Shown here one piece after another: positions 22,848 through 25,147 of a stretch of DNA of 25,147 nucleotides (the first letter of the stretch is position 1; each line of letters starts with the position of its first letter). Source of the DNA: Oceanimonas sp052119705 (lineage in GTDB: Bacteria > Pseudomonadota > Gammaproteobacteria > Enterobacterales > Aeromonadaceae); assembly GCF_052119705.1 (NCBI RefSeq), contig NZ_JBGQOP010000033.1, positions 1 through 25,147 of the forward strand. Direction: 5' to 3'. Both the position numbers and the translations under genes were made by a program. Under the pieces are notes generated by a model. The model was not told the origin of the DNA and did not search any database. It saw nothing but the letters and a program-made list of their open reading frames with translations.

Positions 22848-25147
22848 ATGGAACAGATACAAGCGACTGCAACTGTGACGCAACTGGTTGGTAAAGCATT
22901 TGTGTTGCATGCTAACGGCGAGAAGGTAGCGCTGCAGCAAGGAGATACTTTACTTCCCGGCACTATTATTATGACGGAGTCCGGCTCTAACGTTGTGGTG
23001 CAAGGCTCCGACTTTACGCTGGAGCTCAACGAAGATAGCTTGACTGAAATACCCAAAGAGTCATTAGAGAACGCTCAAGCCCCCCAAATTCTAGATACAG
23101 CCAGTGACGAAGTTGCCGCTTTACAGGCCGCGATATTAGACGGCCAAGATCCTACCCAAGCCTTTGAAGCCACCGCAGCCGGTGCTCCCGATGCGGGCGC
23201 AAATCCAGGCGGGCCTAACGACGGCAGCGGCAACGGCGGTTTCGTACAAATATTGCGTACCGGCAATGAACGGATTGCCGAAGCGGGCTTTGATACCTCC
23301 GTGGCTTTTCCAACATTAGAAAATACCGATTTTTTTAATGCGTTAGACCAGACTATTCTTGTAGGCGATGTAACTTCACCAACACAACCATTAGAAATCA
23401 TTCCTACATTAGGCATCAATGATGTATTAGTTGGTGAAGGCAATGAGGCAGTTTTCATTGTGATCCTATCTAACTCAGTTACGACAACGAGTAATGTTAC
23501 ATTTACGTTAACTCCGGGTAGCGCAAGTTTTGCTGACCTTTGGGCTGATGGCGTACCTTGGCAAGTAACCGTGAATGGCGCGACTGTTAACGTAAATGCA
23601 GATGGCACTTTTGTGGCGGCCGTACCTGCAGGTACTACTAGCCTCAACGTTGGCGTACCGACCTTTAATGACAACGTATTTGAAGGAGAAGAAAGCTTCA
23701 CGTTAACTGGCGTGTTATCAGGCACGGTTAATGGTGTTGGTTTTAACGGTATCACTGCGACCGGCAACGGTGTGATTGTGGATGATGGCCGTGAGCTACC
23801 GGTAGATCCGACGGACCCAGAAGGCCCGACAACACCTGCCGATGATGACCGTCCGACTTTGGCCATCAATAACGTGACTGTAAGTGAAGGTGACGAAGCC
23901 GTGTTTACCGTGACCTTGTCTAATCCAGTGGACAGCGACAGCGAGTTAACCTTTACCTTAGAGCCTGGCACCGCAGGGTTTGATGATCTGTGGGCAGGAA
24001 ACGAGCCTCGTGAAGTGACCGTGACCATCGATGGTGTGGAACAAACCGCGACAGTGGATGCGCAAGGTAACTTTAGCGTGACCGTACCGGCGGGCAGCAC
24101 CAGCCTTACCGTCGGTGTCCCGACGTTTGATGACAATGTGTTTGAAGGTAAAGAAGGCTTTACGCTGAAAGGTGACTTATCCGGTACCGTCAACGGTGTG
24201 GGTTTCTCCGGCATTACTGCGACCGGCAACGGCCTGATTGTGGATGATGGAACAGGACCGGGTCCTGATCCAGACAACGACACGCCAGTAATCCAGATCA
24301 GCAATGCAGGCACCGTTAACGAAGGCGGTGATGCGGTCTTTGATATCACGTTGACTCATGAGGTTGATGCTGAGACCACGATTACGCTGGACTTAACTCA
24401 CGGAGATACCAACGGCGCAGACTTTGCGCTGGTGGATGGTAAGCCGACGGTCACCATTAACAACGCTGCTGTGACAGTAACCGCTAATGGGGATGGTACG
24501 TTTAGCTTCACGGTGCCAGCCAATACGGCTAATGGTATTCAAGTCACCTTGCCGACAACGGACGACAGTGTATTTGAAGGCTCAGAGGACTTTGAGCTTG
24601 CGGCGACCCTTACCGGCAGCACCGCCAATGGCACTGATTTGCCTGCCGGTATTACGGCGACAGGCAACGGCATCATTACCGACGCCACCGGGGAAGGTAA
24701 CGATGTGCCGACGCTGACGGTAGCGGATGCGGGCACCGTGATCGAAGGCAGCACCGCCAGCTTCGCGGTGAGCCTGGATAAAGCGGTGGACAATGACACC
24801 ACCTTAACCTTCCAGCTAAGCGGTCAAGCCACTGCGGCCGATGTGGGCACGCCCAGCGTGACCTTGAACGGCGTTGCGGTGACCGTGACGGCGGTTGCGG
24901 GCGGTGGCTTCAGTGTGAACGTGCCGGCGGGCACCACCTCGGGCTTGGTGGTCAGCGTGCCGACCCTTAATGACACGGTATTTGAAGGCGCTGAATCCTT
25001 GGTGTTAACCGGCACCTTGTCTGGCAGCACCGCCAGCGGCACTGTATTACCGAGCACCATTACCGACAGCGGCAACGGCATCATTACCGACGCCACCGGG
25101 GAAGGTAACGATGTGCCGACGCTGACGGTAGCGGATGCGGGCACCGT
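22848..25147 (+). CDS. LapA-type giant repeat adhesin, N-terminal 766 codons (runs off window)
   Basis: The frame is open from the ATG at 22848 to the last base. Residues 1-108 fit the retention module of LapA-family adhesins: MEQIQATATVTQLVGKAFVL, GDTLLPGTIIMTESGSNVVV, then the helix ASDEVAALQAAILDGQDPTQAFEA (residues 85-108). It ends in TAAG at 109-112, the dialanine site at which LapG-type periplasmic proteases release LapA. A Gly/Asn/Asp-rich linker (112-131) leads to GGFVQILRTGNERIAEAGFDTS, also typical. Repeats start at residue 186. No signal peptide is present, as expected for type I secretion with a C-terminal signal beyond the window. By family knowledge such proteins stay in the outer membrane and mediate biofilm attachment under c-di-GMP control (LapD/LapG). 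Those partners and the exporter are not in this window. Confidence 0.9.
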   Translation, partial: MEQIQATATVTQLVGKAFVLHANGEKVALQQGDTLLPGTIIMTESGSNVVVQGSDFTLELNEDSLTEIPKESLENAQAPQILDTASDEVAALQAAILDGQDPTQAFEATAAGAPDAGANPGGPNDGSGNGGFVQILRTGNERIAEAGFDTSVAFPTLENTDFFNALDQTILVGDVTSPTQPLEIIPTLGINDVLVGEGNEAVFIVILSNSVTTTSNVTFTLTPGSASFADLWADGVPWQVTVNGATVNVNADGTFVAAVPAGTTSLNVGVPTFNDNVFEGEESFTLTGVLSGTVNGVGFNGITATGNGVIVDDGRELPVDPTDPEGPTTPADDDRPTLAINNVTVSEGDEAVFTVTLSNPVDSDSELTFTLEPGTAGFDDLWAGNEPREVTVTIDGVEQTATVDAQGNFSVTVPAGSTSLTVGVPTFDDNVFEGKEGFTLKGDLSGTVNGVGFSGITATGNGLIVDDGTGPGPDPDNDTPVIQISNAGTVNEGGDAVFDITLTHEVDAETTITLDLTHGDTNGADFALVDGKPTVTINNAAVTVTANGDGTFSFTVPANTANGIQVTLPTTDDSVFEGSEDFELAATLTGSTANGTDLPAGITATGNGIITDATGEGNDVPTLTVADAGTVIEGSTASFAVSLDKAVDNDTTLTFQLSGQATAADVGTPSVTLNGVAVTVTAVAGGGFSVNVPAGTTSGLVVSVPTLNDTVFEGAESLVLTGTLSGSTASGTVLPSTITDSGNGIITDATGEGNDVPTLTVADAGT
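23403..25147 (+). repeat. tandem protein repeats of the adhesin (four complete units and the start of a fifth)
   Basis: Units begin with PTL or PVI at residues 186, 336, 480, 621 and 757 (nucleotides 23403, 23853, 24285, 24708, 25116), giving lengths of 150, 144, 141 and 136 residues. Each opens with (V)xEGxxAxFxVxLS-like text, has VTVPAGT in the middle, then the conserved D-x-VFEG-x-E motif, and closes with ITATGNGxIxD or ITDSGNGIITD. The pattern fits the extracellular immunoglobulin-like or Calx-beta-like beta-sandwich domains common in LapA-type adhesins. Acidic positions in DD, DGT and GND linkers could bind calcium. Confidence 0.85.
24663..24739 (+). repeat. 77-bp exact direct repeat, first copy (second copy 25071-25147)
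   Basis: The 77 bases at 24663-24739 recur without a difference at 25071-25147, 408 bp (136 codons) later, and the second copy is cut by the window end. It covers the unit boundary (GNGIITDATGEGNDV plus PTLTVADAGT). Identity at the DNA level shows recent duplication or gene conversion of the repeat units. Confidence 0.95.

Noticed and set aside
23075..24349. Long minus-strand open frame (424 codons) opposite the adhesin
   Set aside because: It is antisense to the clear adhesin frame. Its Ser/Thr/Pro/Val-rich sequence is what the reverse of a Gly/Thr/Asp-rich repeat protein gives, and it shows no recognisable domain.
24539..25144. Further minus-strand frames with repeated ALPVSVM-like text
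   Set aside because: These are repeats only because the adhesin repeats beneath them; there is no ribosome site or independent coding signal.

Overview
The window is ordinary-density chromosomal DNA from a gammaproteobacterium. NadA, RdgC, PhoB, PhoR, PhoU, TadA, Epd, Pgk and FbaA all read like close relatives of the Escherichia coli proteins. The enlarged PstC and PstA, malate synthase G and a LapA-type giant adhesin point to a marine or aquatic lineage. Aeromonadales (for example the Oceanisphaera/Oceanimonas group) is my best guess, but it is an inference without a search. The visible genes show no frameshifts, no insertion sequence and no CRISPR array.

Layout. 1-1,620: tRNA-Lys, then nadA (NAD synthesis), with heptad-repeat DNA on both sides of nadA. 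1,624-3,171: rdgC on the minus strand, diverging from a YjaB-like acetyltransferase gene. 3,414-14,389: the phosphate-starvation (Pho) region. phoB, phoR and pstS come first and end at a strong terminator. A short block then interrupts the region: a YafP-like acetyltransferase gene, tRNA-Pro on the minus strand, and tadA. After it come pstC, pstA, pstB and phoU. PhoB boxes with half-sites at 11-bp pitch precede phoB, pstS and pstC, so PhoB-PhoR probably controls all three units, while PstSCAB-PhoU takes up phosphate and signals sufficiency to PhoR. 14,775-18,631: malate synthase G (glyoxylate use) and an MFS transporter with an acidic tail. 18,838-19,002: a small unrecognised protein. 19,207-22,640: the epd-pgk-fbaA glycolysis/vitamin B6 cluster, ending in a terminator.

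22,848 to the window edge: the first 766 codons of a very long surface protein that stays open to the last base. Its N-terminus has the hallmarks of a LapA-type retention module, including a TAAG site where a LapG-type protease would cut. Four complete repeats of 136-150 residues and the start of a fifth follow. The last two repeat boundaries share an exact 77-bp duplication. This is the most interesting gene in the window, although the family is known.

The least explained structure is a set of degenerate 7-bp (heptad) repeats in three intergenic regions, each arranged as oppositely oriented arrays. One of them is a perfect 8-copy tandem array.
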